Shown here: positions 54,317 through 63,536 of the stretch, in pieces
Numbering within the stretch: position 1 is the stretch's first letter
Layout of the letters: the number at the start of each line of letters is the position of its first letter
NCBI RefSeq assembly: GCF_021088345.1
Contig: NZ_CP088156.1
Span: 6,935,001-6,999,000, forward strand
Direction: 5' to 3'
DNA from: Bradyrhizobium ontarionense
GTDB taxonomy: Bacteria > Pseudomonadota > Alphaproteobacteria > Rhizobiales > Xanthobacteraceae
DNA: 64,000 nt
Program-made: the position numbers and the translations under genes
Notes under the pieces: model-generated
What the model was told of the DNA's origin: nothing
Database searches by the model: none
What the model saw: the letters and a program-made list of their open reading frames with translations, nothing else

Positions 54317-54982
54317 TTGATCATCCGCCATTCTTTCGCGCCGCTCGTCGTCGCCGCCGTTGTGCTCTCAGCAGGGCAGGCATCGGCTCAAAGCTCGTTT
54401 CCTGCGCCGCTTCCCGGCCAGGCCCAGACCAGCAGCTCGCCTTTTCCGCCCATCGGCGGCGCGCCGACCACAGCAGTCGCTGCGCCCTCAGCTCCGTTCC
54501 CCAGCGGTGGCGCGCCCTCGTTCGGAGGCGGCGGCGGCTTCCAGCCGCGTCCGATGGGCGCGCCGCAGGGCGGCGGGCCGGACGGCTGCATGAAGGAGTT
54601 CATCCCGCTGCGCGAGGAAGCCGAAAAGCGCGGCAAGCTGATCAAGGCGGCGAGCGACCGGCACGCGTCGCCGGACGAGGCCTGCAAGCTGATCGGTAAT
54701 TTCGGCAAGGCCGAAGTCAAGATGATCAAATATGTCGAGGCGCATGCTGCGTCCTGCGGCATCCCGCAGCAGATTGCCGACCAGCTCAAGGCCGGCCACA
54801 AGAACACCGACGCGCTCGAGAAGAAGGTCTGCGCCGTGGCGGCGCAGGTGCAGGTCCGTGGCCAGGCCGGTCCGAGCCTGAGTGACGTCCTTGGGTCCTC
54901 GGCAGCCTTGCCTGAAGCGAACGCGACGAAGAAGGGCGGCTCGACCTTCGACACGCTGAACGGCAACGTTCTGACGCGATGA
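54317..54982 (+). CDS. Exported four-cysteine protein, second of a tandem pair
   Basis: 221 residues from TTG 54317 (GGAGAA seven bases upstream). It has a signal peptide ending QASA, a long Pro/Gly/Ser linker (about 25-95), then the same helical domain as the upstream gene: CMKEFIPLREEAEKRGKLIKAASDRHASPDEACKLIGNFGKAEVKMIKYVEAHAASCGIP...KAGHKNTDALEKKVC. Cys spacing is conserved, and roughly half the residues in this block are identical by eye. The C-terminal tail differs. Its stop overlaps the ubiA start (ATGA). Confidence 0.78.
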   Translation: MIIRHSFAPLVVAAVVLSAGQASAQSSFPAPLPGQAQTSSSPFPPIGGAPTTAVAAPSAPFPSGGAPSFGGGGGFQPRPMGAPQGGGPDGCMKEFIPLREEAEKRGKLIKAASDRHASPDEACKLIGNFGKAEVKMIKYVEAHAASCGIPQQIADQLKAGHKNTDALEKKVCAVAAQVQVRGQAGPSLSDVLGSSAALPEANATKKGGSTFDTLNGNVLTR

Positions 54983-55911
54983 GCGACACGGCCGTCCGCG
55001 TTGCCGACGCGACCGGCAACTGGGTCGACACGCGGGCGCCGGTGTGGTCCCGGCCCTATCTGCGACTGGCCCGCTTCGATCGCCCGATCGGATCGTGGCT
55101 GCTGCTGATGCCGTGCTGGTGGTCCGCCGCTTTGGCGGCGGGCATGTCCGGCAATCTCGCGATGCTGCCGGCGTGGATCGGGCTCTATTTCGTCGGCGCC
55201 TTCGTCATGCGCGGTGCGGGCTGCACCTGGAACGACATCACCGACCGCGATCTCGATGCCAAGGTGGAGCGCACACGCTCGCGTCCGATTCCAGCCGGTC
55301 AGATCGGCGTCAAGCAGGCGCTCGCCTTCCTGGTGGCGCAAGCCTTGATCGGGCTCGTCGTGCTGCTGCAATTCAACCGTTTCGCGATCCTGACCGGGAT
55401 CGCGTCACTGCTCATCGTCGCGATCTATCCGTTCATGAAGCGCATCACCTGGTGGCCGCAGGTCGTGCTCGGGCTCGCGTTCTCCTGGGGCGCGCTGATG
55501 GGATTTGCGGTTGCGTTCGGCCGCATCGATGCCACGGCGCTTCTGCTCTATGCCGGCTCGATCGCCTGGGTGATCGGTTACGACACGATCTATGCGCACC
55601 AGGATGCCGAGGACGACGCGCTGATCGGGATCAAGTCGACTGCGCGCCTGTTCGGTGTGCGCACTCGTCTGGCGCTCGTCGTGTTCTACGCGCTCGCTGT
55701 TGCCTTGATTGCAGGCGCGTTCATCACCGCCCATGTGCATGTCGCGGCCTGGCTCGGGCTCGCTTGCTTCGCCGTGCATCTCGGCTGGCAGATCCGACGT
55801 CTCGACGTCGCCGATCCGGCGCTGTGCCTGCATGTGTTCAAATCGAACAGGGATGCAGGCCTGCTGCTGTTTGCCGGCCTGCTGGTGGACGCAGCGCTGC
55901 GCGCGAGCTGA
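54979..55911 (+). CDS. ubiA: 4-hydroxybenzoate polyprenyltransferase UbiA
   Basis: 310 residues, about eight membrane helices. It attaches the polyprenyl chain to 4-hydroxybenzoate in ubiquinone synthesis at the inner membrane. The two Mg/diphosphate motifs are NDITDRDLDAKVERTRSRPI and YAHQDAEDDALIGIKSTA. RPIGSWLLLMPCWW near the N-terminus is typical. ATG 54979 overlaps the previous stop by four bases. Confidence 0.94.
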   Translation: MSDTAVRVADATGNWVDTRAPVWSRPYLRLARFDRPIGSWLLLMPCWWSAALAAGMSGNLAMLPAWIGLYFVGAFVMRGAGCTWNDITDRDLDAKVERTRSRPIPAGQIGVKQALAFLVAQALIGLVVLLQFNRFAILTGIASLLIVAIYPFMKRITWWPQVVLGLAFSWGALMGFAVAFGRIDATALLLYAGSIAWVIGYDTIYAHQDAEDDALIGIKSTARLFGVRTRLALVVFYALAVALIAGAFITAHVHVAAWLGLACFAVHLGWQIRRLDVADPALCLHVFKSNRDAGLLLFAGLLVDAALRAS

Positions 55912-56436
55912 TCAGTTGCGCGCGATGATCTCGCGCTCGCCATGATAGACCGAGGCCGGATTGAGCAGGTGTCCGACACGGCGGCGCATCAGGAAGCGCG
56001 GACGGCGCGAGCGGATTGCGTTGCGGCGGCGGCGACGCGGCGTCGCCTCGCGGCTCGCATCCTGAAGCTGCGGCAGTGCGAAGGTCTCGCTCCACATCGC
56101 CCATGCGGCCGCGATCTCGTCCTGATCGTCGCTGACGCAGAGCGGAATGGTCAGGGAAGGGTCGCGGTGCACGAGCACCAGCATCATCTGCGCGTCCTCG
56201 AATTCGCGCAGTGCGATGCCGAGAAAGTCGCTGACGCGCACATTGACGGCCATCCGCATGCCGCTGACGGCACGGCGCAGGACCACGCGCTCCCGGTGCA
56301 ATTCGATCTGCCGGATTCCGCCATCGGCACGGGTGTCGTGCGCGTTGTACGAGACGGGCAGGGAAAGAGGGTCGAGCCGCAGAACGCGGCCCGACCCAGC
56401 GGAATTGCTTCCGCCTGTTGCTGTTTGACGCCTCAC
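55912..56436 (-). CDS. DUF6101-like conserved hypothetical protein
   Basis: 174 residues, no signal or membrane segment. The core (SLPVSYNAHDTRADGGIRQIELHRERVVLRRAVSGMRMAVNVRVSDFLGIALRE, MMLVLVHRDPSLTIPLCVSDDQDEIAAAWAMWSETFALP) is beta-rich and precedes an Arg-rich stretch (RRRRRNAIRSRRPRF) that could bind nucleic acid. I place it in the DUF6101 group from memory of wording. Convergent with ubiA, sharing adjacent stop codons. Function unknown. Confidence 0.7.
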   Translation of the reverse strand: MRRQTATGGSNSAGSGRVLRLDPLSLPVSYNAHDTRADGGIRQIELHRERVVLRRAVSGMRMAVNVRVSDFLGIALREFEDAQMMLVLVHRDPSLTIPLCVSDDQDEIAAAWAMWSETFALPQLQDASREATPRRRRRNAIRSRRPRFLMRRRVGHLLNPASVYHGEREIIARN

Positions 56437-56715
56437 GGCTTGGTCTCCCCGCCAGGATTATGTTCCCGGTCGATGCGTGAGACCTTGCCACGCGGGTCGC
56501 CCGTATCAGCTTAAGAAGCCTGGTTAATCAGCCGTCACAGATGACCCTCTTACCGTCATGATTGACAAGCGCTTGCCCCGCATGATTGACGAGACCTTGC
56601 CGGATTGCCGACAATCCGACGTGGTGTCTGCCTTCCTGCTTGAAGTCGGCGTGAACAGGCCACATTTCGTTTGGATTGAGCCCGTCTTAGCCGCCCACCT
56701 GACATCGATCGGATT

Positions 56716-58116
56716 GTGTTCGTGACCTCTTCCCCTACAGCCGCTGCATCGTCGAAATCCACCCATTCCGATCTGCTCGATCAGTCAGCTCTGAGAACGC
56801 TCGCCGAGCGGCTGGTCGAGGCGGCGCGTAAGGCCGGCGCCGATGCCGCCGACGCGATCGCGGTGCGCGGCATCTCGCAGGGCGTCGAGGTCCGTGACGG
56901 GCGCGTCGAGGAATCCGAACGCTCCGAAGGCGACGATGTCGGCCTGCGGGTGCTGGTCGGCAAGCGCCAGGCGGTGGTGTCGACCAATGACATCAGCGGG
57001 GATGGCGTGGCGCGGCTGGCCGAGCGGGCGGTGGCGATGGCGCGTGTGGCGCCCGACGATGACTATGTCGGCCTGGCCGATCCTGCGCTGATGGCGCGCG
57101 ACATTCCCGACCTCGACCTGCTCGATCCGAAAATCCCCTCGACGGCGGAACTGGAGCGACGCGCGCAGGAGGCGGAGGCTGCTGCGCTTAGCGTCAAGGG
57201 TGTCACCAAGTCCGGCGGGGCGTCGGCTTCGGCCGGCATCGGCGGGATGGTGCTGGTCACGAGCAGCGGCTTTCACGGCGCCTATCTGCGTTCGAGCCAG
57301 GGCATCTCGACCACCGCGATCTCCGGTGAGGGCACCGGCATGGAGCGCGATTACGACTACACGACTGCGCCGCATGGCGCCGATCTGCTGGCGCCGGCCG
57401 CGGTGGGACGCAGCGCAGGCGAACGTGCGGTGGCCCGTGCCAACCCCCGCAAGGTCGCCACGTGCCAGGTGCCGGTAGTGTTCGATCCCCGCGTGTCGGG
57501 CTCGCTCGTCGGCCATCTGGTCGGGGCCATCAACGGTGCTTCCATTGCCCGCAAGACCAGCTTCCTCAAGGACAAGCTCGGCGCGCAGCTGTTTTCCAAG
57601 GGCATCCGCATCATCGACGATCCGCTCCGCTTGCGCGGCCTGCGTTCGCAGCCGTTCGACGCCGAGGGTGTGAAGGTCAAGAAGACGGCGCTTGTCGATG
57701 ACGGCGTCCTGACGACGTGGCTGCTGGATTCGGCGACCGCCCGCGAATTGGGCCTGACGACGACCGGTCACGCGCATCGCGGCGTGTCGTCCTCGCCGTC
57801 GCCGGGTCCGTACAATCTGCATCTCGAAGCCGGCGTGGTCACGCCCGCCGAGCTGATCTCCGACATCAAGCAGGGCTTCTACGTCACCGACCTGATCGGG
57901 TCCGGCGTGAACGGTGTGACCGGCGACTACAGCAGAGGCGCATCAGGCTTCTGGATCGAGAATGGCGAGGCGACCTACGCCGTGAGCGAGGTGACGATCG
58001 CCGGACACCTGTTCGAGATCTTCAAGTCGATGACCCCGGCCAGCGATCTGGAATTCCGCTATGGGGTCAATGCGCCGACCGTGCGCATCGAAGGGTTGAC
58101 ACTTGGCGGACGGTGA
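56716..58116 (+). CDS. pmbA: TldD/PmbA family protein PmbA
   Basis: 466 residues. PmbA (TldE) pairs with TldD in a cytoplasmic protease that processes microcin and CcdA-type peptides. Typical segments are ISQGVEVRDGRVEESERSEGDDVGLRVLVGKRQAVVSTND, RKVATCQVPVVFDPRVSGSLVGHLVGAINGASIARKTSFLKDKLG and SDIKQGFYVTDLIGSGVNGVTGDYSRGASGFWIENGEATYAVSEVTIAGHLFEIF. It lacks the HExxxH zinc site of TldD, as PmbA does. Start is GTG 56716 or 56722. The next gene starts inside its last 14 bases. Confidence 0.92.
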   Translation: MFVTSSPTAAASSKSTHSDLLDQSALRTLAERLVEAARKAGADAADAIAVRGISQGVEVRDGRVEESERSEGDDVGLRVLVGKRQAVVSTNDISGDGVARLAERAVAMARVAPDDDYVGLADPALMARDIPDLDLLDPKIPSTAELERRAQEAEAAALSVKGVTKSGGASASAGIGGMVLVTSSGFHGAYLRSSQGISTTAISGEGTGMERDYDYTTAPHGADLLAPAAVGRSAGERAVARANPRKVATCQVPVVFDPRVSGSLVGHLVGAINGASIARKTSFLKDKLGAQLFSKGIRIIDDPLRLRGLRSQPFDAEGVKVKKTALVDDGVLTTWLLDSATARELGLTTTGHAHRGVSSSPSPGPYNLHLEAGVVTPAELISDIKQGFYVTDLIGSGVNGVTGDYSRGASGFWIENGEATYAVSEVTIAGHLFEIFKSMTPASDLEFRYGVNAPTVRIEGLTLGGR

Positions 58117-58921
58117 CATCGAGAAGCCCGGCGAGACCAGTCTGACATCGGACGCCAGGCTTCTGAAGGAGGCGGTGCGCGAGGCTGGCGAGCTGGCGCA
58201 CGCGATGTTCGGCACCGAGTTGCGCAAATGGACCAAGGGAGCCTCCTCCCCCGTGTCCGAAGCCGACATGGCCGTCAATGAGCTGCTCGAACGCAGACTG
58301 AGATCGGCGACGCCCGATTATGGCTGGCTATCCGAAGAGAGCGCCGATGATCCGGTAAGGCTCGGCCGGAGTCGGGTCTGGATCGTCGATCCGATCGACG
58401 GCACCCGCTCGTATCTCGGCGGTCGCGACGACTGGTGCGTGAGCGTCGCGCTGGTCGAGCATGGTGTCCCGGTTCTCGCCGCGGTCCATGTCCCGGTCAG
58501 CGAGGAGTTCTTCTTCGCTGCGCAGGGAAGGGGCACCACGCTGAACGACGAGCGGGTTCACGCCGCGACCGGAAAGGAGCTCGACTTCTCGCGGGTCGCC
58601 GGCCCCAAACCCCTGGTTGAGCGGCTCGCTCCGGACTCGACGCGGATTGAACTTCATCCCCGAATCGGATCATTGGCGCTACGCCTGTGCCGTGTCGCCC
58701 ATGGTGCCCTCGATGCCGCTTTTGCAGGCGGGCAAAGCCGCGATTGGGATCTTGCGGCGGCTCATTTGATCGTGCAGGAAGCGGGTGGTAAAATGACGGC
58801 ATTGTCCGGCGACGCGATCCTCTATAATCGTCCGGATGTGGTGCACGGGGTGCTGGTGGCTGCGGGACGCGATCGACATGCTGATATCGTCGCGCATTAT
58901 CGTCGACTTCCGCCGACCTGA
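58103..58921 (+). CDS. cysQ: Inositol monophosphatase family protein, CysQ-like 3'(2'),5'-bisphosphate nucleotidase
   Basis: 272 residues with the metal-dependent phosphatase motifs Glu79 (LSEES), DPIDGTRSY (Asp96, Asp99, Thr101) and SRDWDLAAAHLIVQEAGG. CysQ removes the 3'-phosphate of PAP/PAPS in sulfur metabolism; other family members act on inositol or fructose phosphates. The GRDDWCVSVALVEHGVPVLAAVHVPVSEEFFFA wording fits the CysQ side, but assignment is not certain. TTG 58103 overlaps the pmbA end by 14 bases. Confidence 0.85.
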   Translation: MADGDIEKPGETSLTSDARLLKEAVREAGELAHAMFGTELRKWTKGASSPVSEADMAVNELLERRLRSATPDYGWLSEESADDPVRLGRSRVWIVDPIDGTRSYLGGRDDWCVSVALVEHGVPVLAAVHVPVSEEFFFAAQGRGTTLNDERVHAATGKELDFSRVAGPKPLVERLAPDSTRIELHPRIGSLALRLCRVAHGALDAAFAGGQSRDWDLAAAHLIVQEAGGKMTALSGDAILYNRPDVVHGVLVAAGRDRHADIVAHYRRLPPT

Positions 58922-58978
58922 CGCCCTCGTCTTGCGCCGTCCCAGTCGCCTGCAAGGCGTTGATTAGGAACGATACCG

Positions 58979-59218
58979 ATGACAGATAGCGCCTCGCAGC
59001 AGCTCCTTCACCTCGTGATCGGCGGCGAGCTCATCGACCTCCACAAGAACGAATTCAAGGATCTCGACAAGGTCGATATCGTCGGCGTCTATCCCAATTA
59101 TGCGGCGGCCCACGCGGCCTGGAGAGCCAAGGCGCAGATGACGGTGGACAATGCCCATATGCGCTATTTCATCGTGCACCTGCACCGGCTGCTCGATCCC
59201 GGCCAGGACCCCAAGTAA
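58979..59218 (+). CDS. DUF4170 domain protein
   Basis: 79 residues forming one small domain: LLHLVIGGELIDLHKNEFKDLDKVDIVGVYPNYAAAHAAWRAKAQMTVDNAHMRYFIVHLHRLLDP. The wording is that of DUF4170, a family that sits next to lipid A genes in many alphaproteobacteria. Function unknown. It starts an envelope cluster and lies 17 bases before the acyltransferase gene. Confidence 0.9.
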   Translation: MTDSASQQLLHLVIGGELIDLHKNEFKDLDKVDIVGVYPNYAAAHAAWRAKAQMTVDNAHMRYFIVHLHRLLDPGQDPK

Positions 59219-59235
59219 GACGCAAAGTCCACGAC

Positions 59236-59985
59236 TTGAAACATCTGCTTCGCAATACGCTCCGCAGCGGCTGGTTCCAGCGCGCCATCGGATTTCTTGC
59301 GGCCGAGTACCTCCGGCTGGTGTGGCTGACCAATCGCTTCACCTATGAGCCGCCGGAGGTCTACGACATCGTCGAGCCGCAGATGCCCGCAATCTTCGCG
59401 TTCTGGCATGGCCAGCATTTCTTGACCCCCTTCATCAAGAATAAGCCGAGCTATCGCGCCAAGGTCCTGATCTCGCGCCACCGCGACGGCGAGTTCAACG
59501 CGATCGCAGCCGAGCGGCTCGGCATCGGAACCATCCGCGGCTCGGGGGATCATGGATCCTCCTTCCACCGCAAAGGTGGGGTGGGGGCATTCAAGGAGAT
59601 GGTGCGCGCCCTCGATGACAACTATAATGTGGCATCGACCGCCGATGTGCCGAAGCGCGCGCGGATTGCGGGTCTCGGCATCATCATGCTCGCGCGTGAA
59701 TCAGGACGTCCGATCATGCCCTTCGCGATGGTCACGAGCCGCTTCATCCGCCTCAAGAACTGGGATAGCACCACCATCAATTTGCCGTTCGGTCGCGGCG
59801 CATTGGTGGGAATCAAGGAAATCAACGTGCCGCGTGATGCCGACGCCGCGATGATGGAGCAGGCGCGCCTCGATCTCGAGGCCACGCTGAACGAATGCAT
59901 GCACCGCGCCTATGAAATCGTCGGCCGGCCGGAGGCGTGTCCAGGTCCTGCTCGAGCTCCTGCGTCGGGGGCGTCCAGTGGCTAG
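59236..59985 (+). CDS. DUF374 lysophospholipid acyltransferase family protein
   Basis: 249 residues. DUF374 motifs are FAFWHGQHF (the FWH replaces HX4D in this group), LISRHRDGEFNAIAAERLGIGTIRGSGDH and ADVPKRARIAGLGIIMLARESGRPIMPFAMVTSRF. Members transfer acyl chains to lipid A or related lipids at the inner membrane. Start is TTG 59236. It overlaps waaA by eight bases, which supports a role in lipid A/Kdo assembly (inference). Confidence 0.87.
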   Translation: MKHLLRNTLRSGWFQRAIGFLAAEYLRLVWLTNRFTYEPPEVYDIVEPQMPAIFAFWHGQHFLTPFIKNKPSYRAKVLISRHRDGEFNAIAAERLGIGTIRGSGDHGSSFHRKGGVGAFKEMVRALDDNYNVASTADVPKRARIAGLGIIMLARESGRPIMPFAMVTSRFIRLKNWDSTTINLPFGRGALVGIKEINVPRDADAAMMEQARLDLEATLNECMHRAYEIVGRPEACPGPARAPASGASSG

Positions 59986-61285
59986 CACGCTGCCGATGGC
60001 ACTGCGCGTCTATCGCGGGTTGTCCTCGGCAGCAGTGCCGCTTGCACCAGCCTTGATCAGGCAGCGGCTCAAGCATGGCAAGGAAGACCCGGAGCGGACC
60101 GACGAGCGGCGTGGCCTGAGTCATGACACGCGCCCGCTGGGACCACTGGTCTGGATCCACGGGGCGAGCGTCGGCGAGGTGCTGGCCGCGGCGGCTCTGA
60201 TCGAACGGCTGCGCGCGCTGAACATCCGCGTCCTCATTACCTCGGGCACGGTGACGTCGGCGGCGATCGTAGCCAAGCGTTTCCCGCCCGACGTGATCCA
60301 CCAATACGTGCCGTATGACACGCCGCGCTTCGTGGAGCGGTTTCTCGATCACTGGCGTCCTTCGCTCGGGCTCTTCATCGAATCCGACCTGTGGCCCAAT
60401 CTGATTCTGGCCGGAGCCTCGCGGCGGCTCCCGATGGTGGTGATCAACGGCCGCATGTCGCCGCGCTCGTTCCCGCGCTGGCGCCGGATGTCCGGGACGA
60501 TCTCGGCACTGCTGGGGCGTTTCGACATCTGCCTCGCCCAATCGCAGGCGGATGCAGACCGGTTTTCAGTGCTCGGCGCCCGCAACGTCATCACCACGGG
60601 AAATCTCAAGCTCGACGTGCCGGCGCCGCCCGCCGATCCAGCCAAGTTGGACCGGCTCACGGCGATGACGCGCGGCCGGCCGGTGATTGTCGCCGCCTCC
60701 ACCCATCCCGGCGAGGAAGAGATCCTGATCGCCGTCCACAAAGCCCTGTCTGCCTCCCTCCCGTCGCTGCTGACCGTGATCGTGCCCCGCCATCCCCATC
60801 GCGGTCCCGCCGTCGCCGAGCTCGTCGCGGGCGCGGGGTTGCAGGGCGCCTTGCGCTCGCGCGAGGACCAGCCGCTCGCCGGGACCGCGGTCTACGTCGC
60901 GGACACGATGGGCGAGCTCGGCCTGTTCTATCGGCTGGCCTCAATCGTGTTCATGGGCGGCTCGCTGGTCGAGCATGGCGGCCAGAACCCGATCGAGGCC
61001 GTGAAGCTCGGGGCCGCCATCGTGCACGGTCCGCATGTCTTCAACTTCGCCGACGTTTACGAGGCGCTGGACAAGGCGGCAGGTGCCCGGCTCGCCCATG
61101 ATCCGGAGGCGCTGGTCCGGCAGCTCAGGCAATTGCTCTCCGATCCCCAGGCCGGCAACAGTCTGGTTGCCGCAGGTTCTCGCGTCGTCGAGCAGCTCGG
61201 TGGCGCGCTCGAACGGACGCTGTCGGCGCTCGAGCCATATCTCCTGCAAATCACGCTCGAGATGGGAGCTGCCGGTGATGCGTGA
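59978..61285 (+). CDS. waaA: 3-deoxy-D-manno-octulosonic acid (Kdo) transferase WaaA
   Basis: 435 residues, GT family 30. It adds Kdo from CMP-Kdo to lipid IVA at the inner membrane. The N-terminal ~20 residues are a membrane anchor. The catalytic Glu lies in VWIHGASVGEVLAA, LFIESDLWPNL follows, and the donor site is in VFMGGSLVEHGGQNPIEAVKLGAAIVHGPHVFNF. GTG 59978 has GGGGG upstream and overlaps the previous stop; ATG 59996 is possible. E. coli WaaA has 425 residues. Confidence 0.93.
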   Translation: MASTLPMALRVYRGLSSAAVPLAPALIRQRLKHGKEDPERTDERRGLSHDTRPLGPLVWIHGASVGEVLAAAALIERLRALNIRVLITSGTVTSAAIVAKRFPPDVIHQYVPYDTPRFVERFLDHWRPSLGLFIESDLWPNLILAGASRRLPMVVINGRMSPRSFPRWRRMSGTISALLGRFDICLAQSQADADRFSVLGARNVITTGNLKLDVPAPPADPAKLDRLTAMTRGRPVIVAASTHPGEEEILIAVHKALSASLPSLLTVIVPRHPHRGPAVAELVAGAGLQGALRSREDQPLAGTAVYVADTMGELGLFYRLASIVFMGGSLVEHGGQNPIEAVKLGAAIVHGPHVFNFADVYEALDKAAGARLAHDPEALVRQLRQLLSDPQAGNSLVAAGSRVVEQLGGALERTLSALEPYLLQITLEMGAAGDA

Positions 61286-62288
61286 GCCGGCCTTCTGGCA
61301 TCGGCCACGCTCCTGGCAATCGCGTCTGCTGTCTCCGTTGTCGATGCTCTATGGCGCTGTCGCCGCACGCCGCATGGCGAGGCCTGGGATCAAGGCCGGC
61401 GTGCCCGTGATCTGCGTCGGCAATTTCCATGTCGGCGGGGCCGGCAAGACGCCGACTGTCCTGGCGTTGACCGGTCTGCTGCGCGAGCTCGGGGAGCAGC
61501 CGGTCGTGCTCAGTCGCGGCTATGGCGGCCGGCTGCGCGGGCCGGTGCAGGTCGATCCGGCTGCTCATGAGGCCGCCGATGTCGGTGACGAGCCTCTGAT
61601 GATGGCGTCCCGCGTGCCCGTCGTCGTGGCGCGCAACCGGGTCGAAGGCATCGGCCTTGCCAAGGCGCGCGGCGCCAGTGTCATCGTGATGGATGACGGC
61701 TTTCAGAACCCGTCGATCACCAAGGACCTCGCGCTGATCGTGATCGACAGCGCGCGCGGGCTCGGCAATTCCGAGGTTTTTCCTGCGGGCCCCTTACGCG
61801 CGCCGCTGCCGCCGCAGCTGGCGCGGGCAGACGCGCTCGTGGTGATCGGCCGCGGCCACGCCAGCGACGCGGTGGCGTCACGCATGAGGGCCAGCGGAAA
61901 GCCGGTGTTGTCGGCCGAGCTGCAGCCGGACGCGGCGGTGATCGCCGCGCTCGCCGGACGGCCGCTCCTCGCCTTTGCCGGGATCGGCGATCCCGCACGC
62001 TTCTTCAGGACGCTTCGCTCCAGCGGCCTCGAGGTCAAAGGCGAGCGGGCGTTTCCCGATCATCATCCGTTTACGGCGGACGAGATCGCCTCCCTGACGG
62101 AGCAGGCGAGGCGCCAAGGCTTGACCATGGTCACGACCGAGAAGGATCTCGCACGGCTCGGCGGCAGCAAGTCTGGCCGGCCGGACCTCGATATCACCGC
62201 ATTTCCGGTGACGCTGCAGTTCAGCGATTTTTCTGCGTTGCGCGCGTTCGTCGCGCAACGGCTGTCCGCGACGCGGCAGCGCCAATAG
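61278..62288 (+). CDS. lpxK: Tetraacyldisaccharide 4'-kinase LpxK
   Basis: 336 residues. LpxK phosphorylates the 4' position of the lipid A disaccharide precursor. The P-loop is VGNFHVGGAGKT (47-58), followed by PVVLSRGYGG, DVGDEPLM and MDDGFQNPSITKDLALIVID, all diagnostic. ATG 61278 overlaps the waaA stop by eight bases (GTG 61275 possible). It ends the DUF374-waaA-lpxK overlapping run. Confidence 0.94.
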   Translation: MREPAFWHRPRSWQSRLLSPLSMLYGAVAARRMARPGIKAGVPVICVGNFHVGGAGKTPTVLALTGLLRELGEQPVVLSRGYGGRLRGPVQVDPAAHEAADVGDEPLMMASRVPVVVARNRVEGIGLAKARGASVIVMDDGFQNPSITKDLALIVIDSARGLGNSEVFPAGPLRAPLPPQLARADALVVIGRGHASDAVASRMRASGKPVLSAELQPDAAVIAALAGRPLLAFAGIGDPARFFRTLRSSGLEVKGERAFPDHHPFTADEIASLTEQARRQGLTMVTTEKDLARLGGSKSGRPDLDITAFPVTLQFSDFSALRAFVAQRLSATRQRQ

Positions 62289-62294
62289 CGGAGC

Positions 62295-62522
62295 TCAGCC
62301 GTTCGCCTTCAGCGCGCCCGGATAGTGCCGCTGCAGCACCGCGCTCGGCACGGCATAGGCCTCCTGGAGGTCGACGCTCCAATATTTGAGCTCGTCCAAC
62401 GGTATCCGCGCATCGGTGACGGCGCAGCGCACGTAGCTTCCCGGCGAAATCACGCGGAAGTCGCCATCCAGATACTGCACCTGTGCTTCGCCCTGGCCCG
62501 AGGGACCAAACTTGTTGAGCAC
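62295..62522 (-). CDS. DUF2093 domain protein
   Basis: 75 residues, one domain: LNKFGPSGQGEAQVQYLDGDFRVISPGSYVRCAVTDARIPLDELKYWSVDLQEAYA matches DUF2093. Start is GTG 62522, where GGAGG stands eight bases upstream and the family N-terminus begins; an ATG at 62570 would add 16 unrelated residues. The family often neighbours lpxK in alphaproteobacteria. Convergent with lpxK, six bases between the genes. Confidence 0.87.
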   Translation of the reverse strand: MLNKFGPSGQGEAQVQYLDGDFRVISPGSYVRCAVTDARIPLDELKYWSVDLQEAYAVPSAVLQRHYPGALKANG

Positions 62523-62707
62523 GTTCGCGACCTCCAATCCCTGTACGCCATCGAGCGCACGACACGCCATTATCGACGGTTTGCTAGCATAAATAGGGGG
62601 CCCTGTCCCTTCCGCAAACCCACTGATTTGTGATGCGGCGGCCTGAACGTCCGTGCTAGCTAGCTAAAATTCAGGATGTCCGCCGCTTGTCTTGCCCGGC
62701 TGGTTTG

Positions 62708-63529
62708 ATGCGCTCCCTCGTCGCCGTCGTCGTCTCTCTGCTTTGCGCCACGGCCTCTGCGGAGCCGTTGGCGGCGCCCGTCGCAATCGAGATCCCCTCC
62801 AGTGGCTACGTTCTGCACGCGCAGCTCTACAGGCCGAGCGGGGACGGCCCATTTCCGACGGTGATCGCGCTGCATGGCTGCGGCGGGCTTGCTGGCCGTT
62901 CCGAAGCCGTGCTGCCCCGCTACCGCGATTGGGCCGAGGAGCTCGTCAAGGACGGCAAGGCGGTGCTGTTGCCGGACAGCTACAGCTCGCGCGGGCTCGG
63001 CCCGCAATGTCGCGTCAAGGAGCGTCGCATCAGCGGCCGGCGTGATCGCGTCGCCGATATCGTGGCGGCGCAGAAATGGCTGACCCAGCAATCCTGGGCC
63101 ATGCCCGACCGTGTTAGCCTCGTGGGCTGGGCCAGCGGCGCGAGTGCGTTGCTGTGGGCGGTGCGTCCGCAGCTCCCCGACCACGTCTCGCCCGACTTTC
63201 GTTCTGCCGTCGCGTTCTATCCGGATTGTCGCGCTTCATCAGGCCTGGGGTGGAGCACGCGCGTCCCCACATTGATCCTGATCGGCAGCCTGGACGACGT
63301 CTATTCGCCGCCGGCCTGCCGGCAGATGATCGATGGCGCGCGCGGCCGCAGCGCGCTCACGCGCATCGTGGTCTATCCCGGCGCCTATCACGATTTCGAT
63401 CGGGTCAACCTTCCACTGCACCAGGTGGCCGGCGCCGACGCGGCTGCGCCCGAACGCGGCCATGTCGGCTCGGATCCCGAGGCGCGGGCCGATGCCCAGA
63501 AGCTGGTGGCCGATTGGCTGGCACGTTGA
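62708..63529 (+). CDS. Exported dienelactone hydrolase-like alpha/beta hydrolase
   Basis: 273 residues. A signal peptide (MRSLVAVVVSLLCATASAEP) starts the protein. The fold shows HAQLYRPSGDGPFPTVIALHGCGGLAGRSEAVL, a Gly-x-Ala-Ser-Gly nucleophile elbow in VGWASGASAL, an acid in IGSLDDVYSP, and the catalytic His in YPGAYHDFDRVNLP. That last pattern is typical of dienelactone hydrolase-like proteins. Substrate unknown; periplasmic by signal. The elbow centre is Ala-Ser-Gly rather than Cys. Confidence 0.83.
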   Translation: MRSLVAVVVSLLCATASAEPLAAPVAIEIPSSGYVLHAQLYRPSGDGPFPTVIALHGCGGLAGRSEAVLPRYRDWAEELVKDGKAVLLPDSYSSRGLGPQCRVKERRISGRRDRVADIVAAQKWLTQQSWAMPDRVSLVGWASGASALLWAVRPQLPDHVSPDFRSAVAFYPDCRASSGLGWSTRVPTLILIGSLDDVYSPPACRQMIDGARGRSALTRIVVYPGAYHDFDRVNLPLHQVAGADAAAPERGHVGSDPEARADAQKLVADWLAR

Positions 63530-63536
63530 ACGGAGC

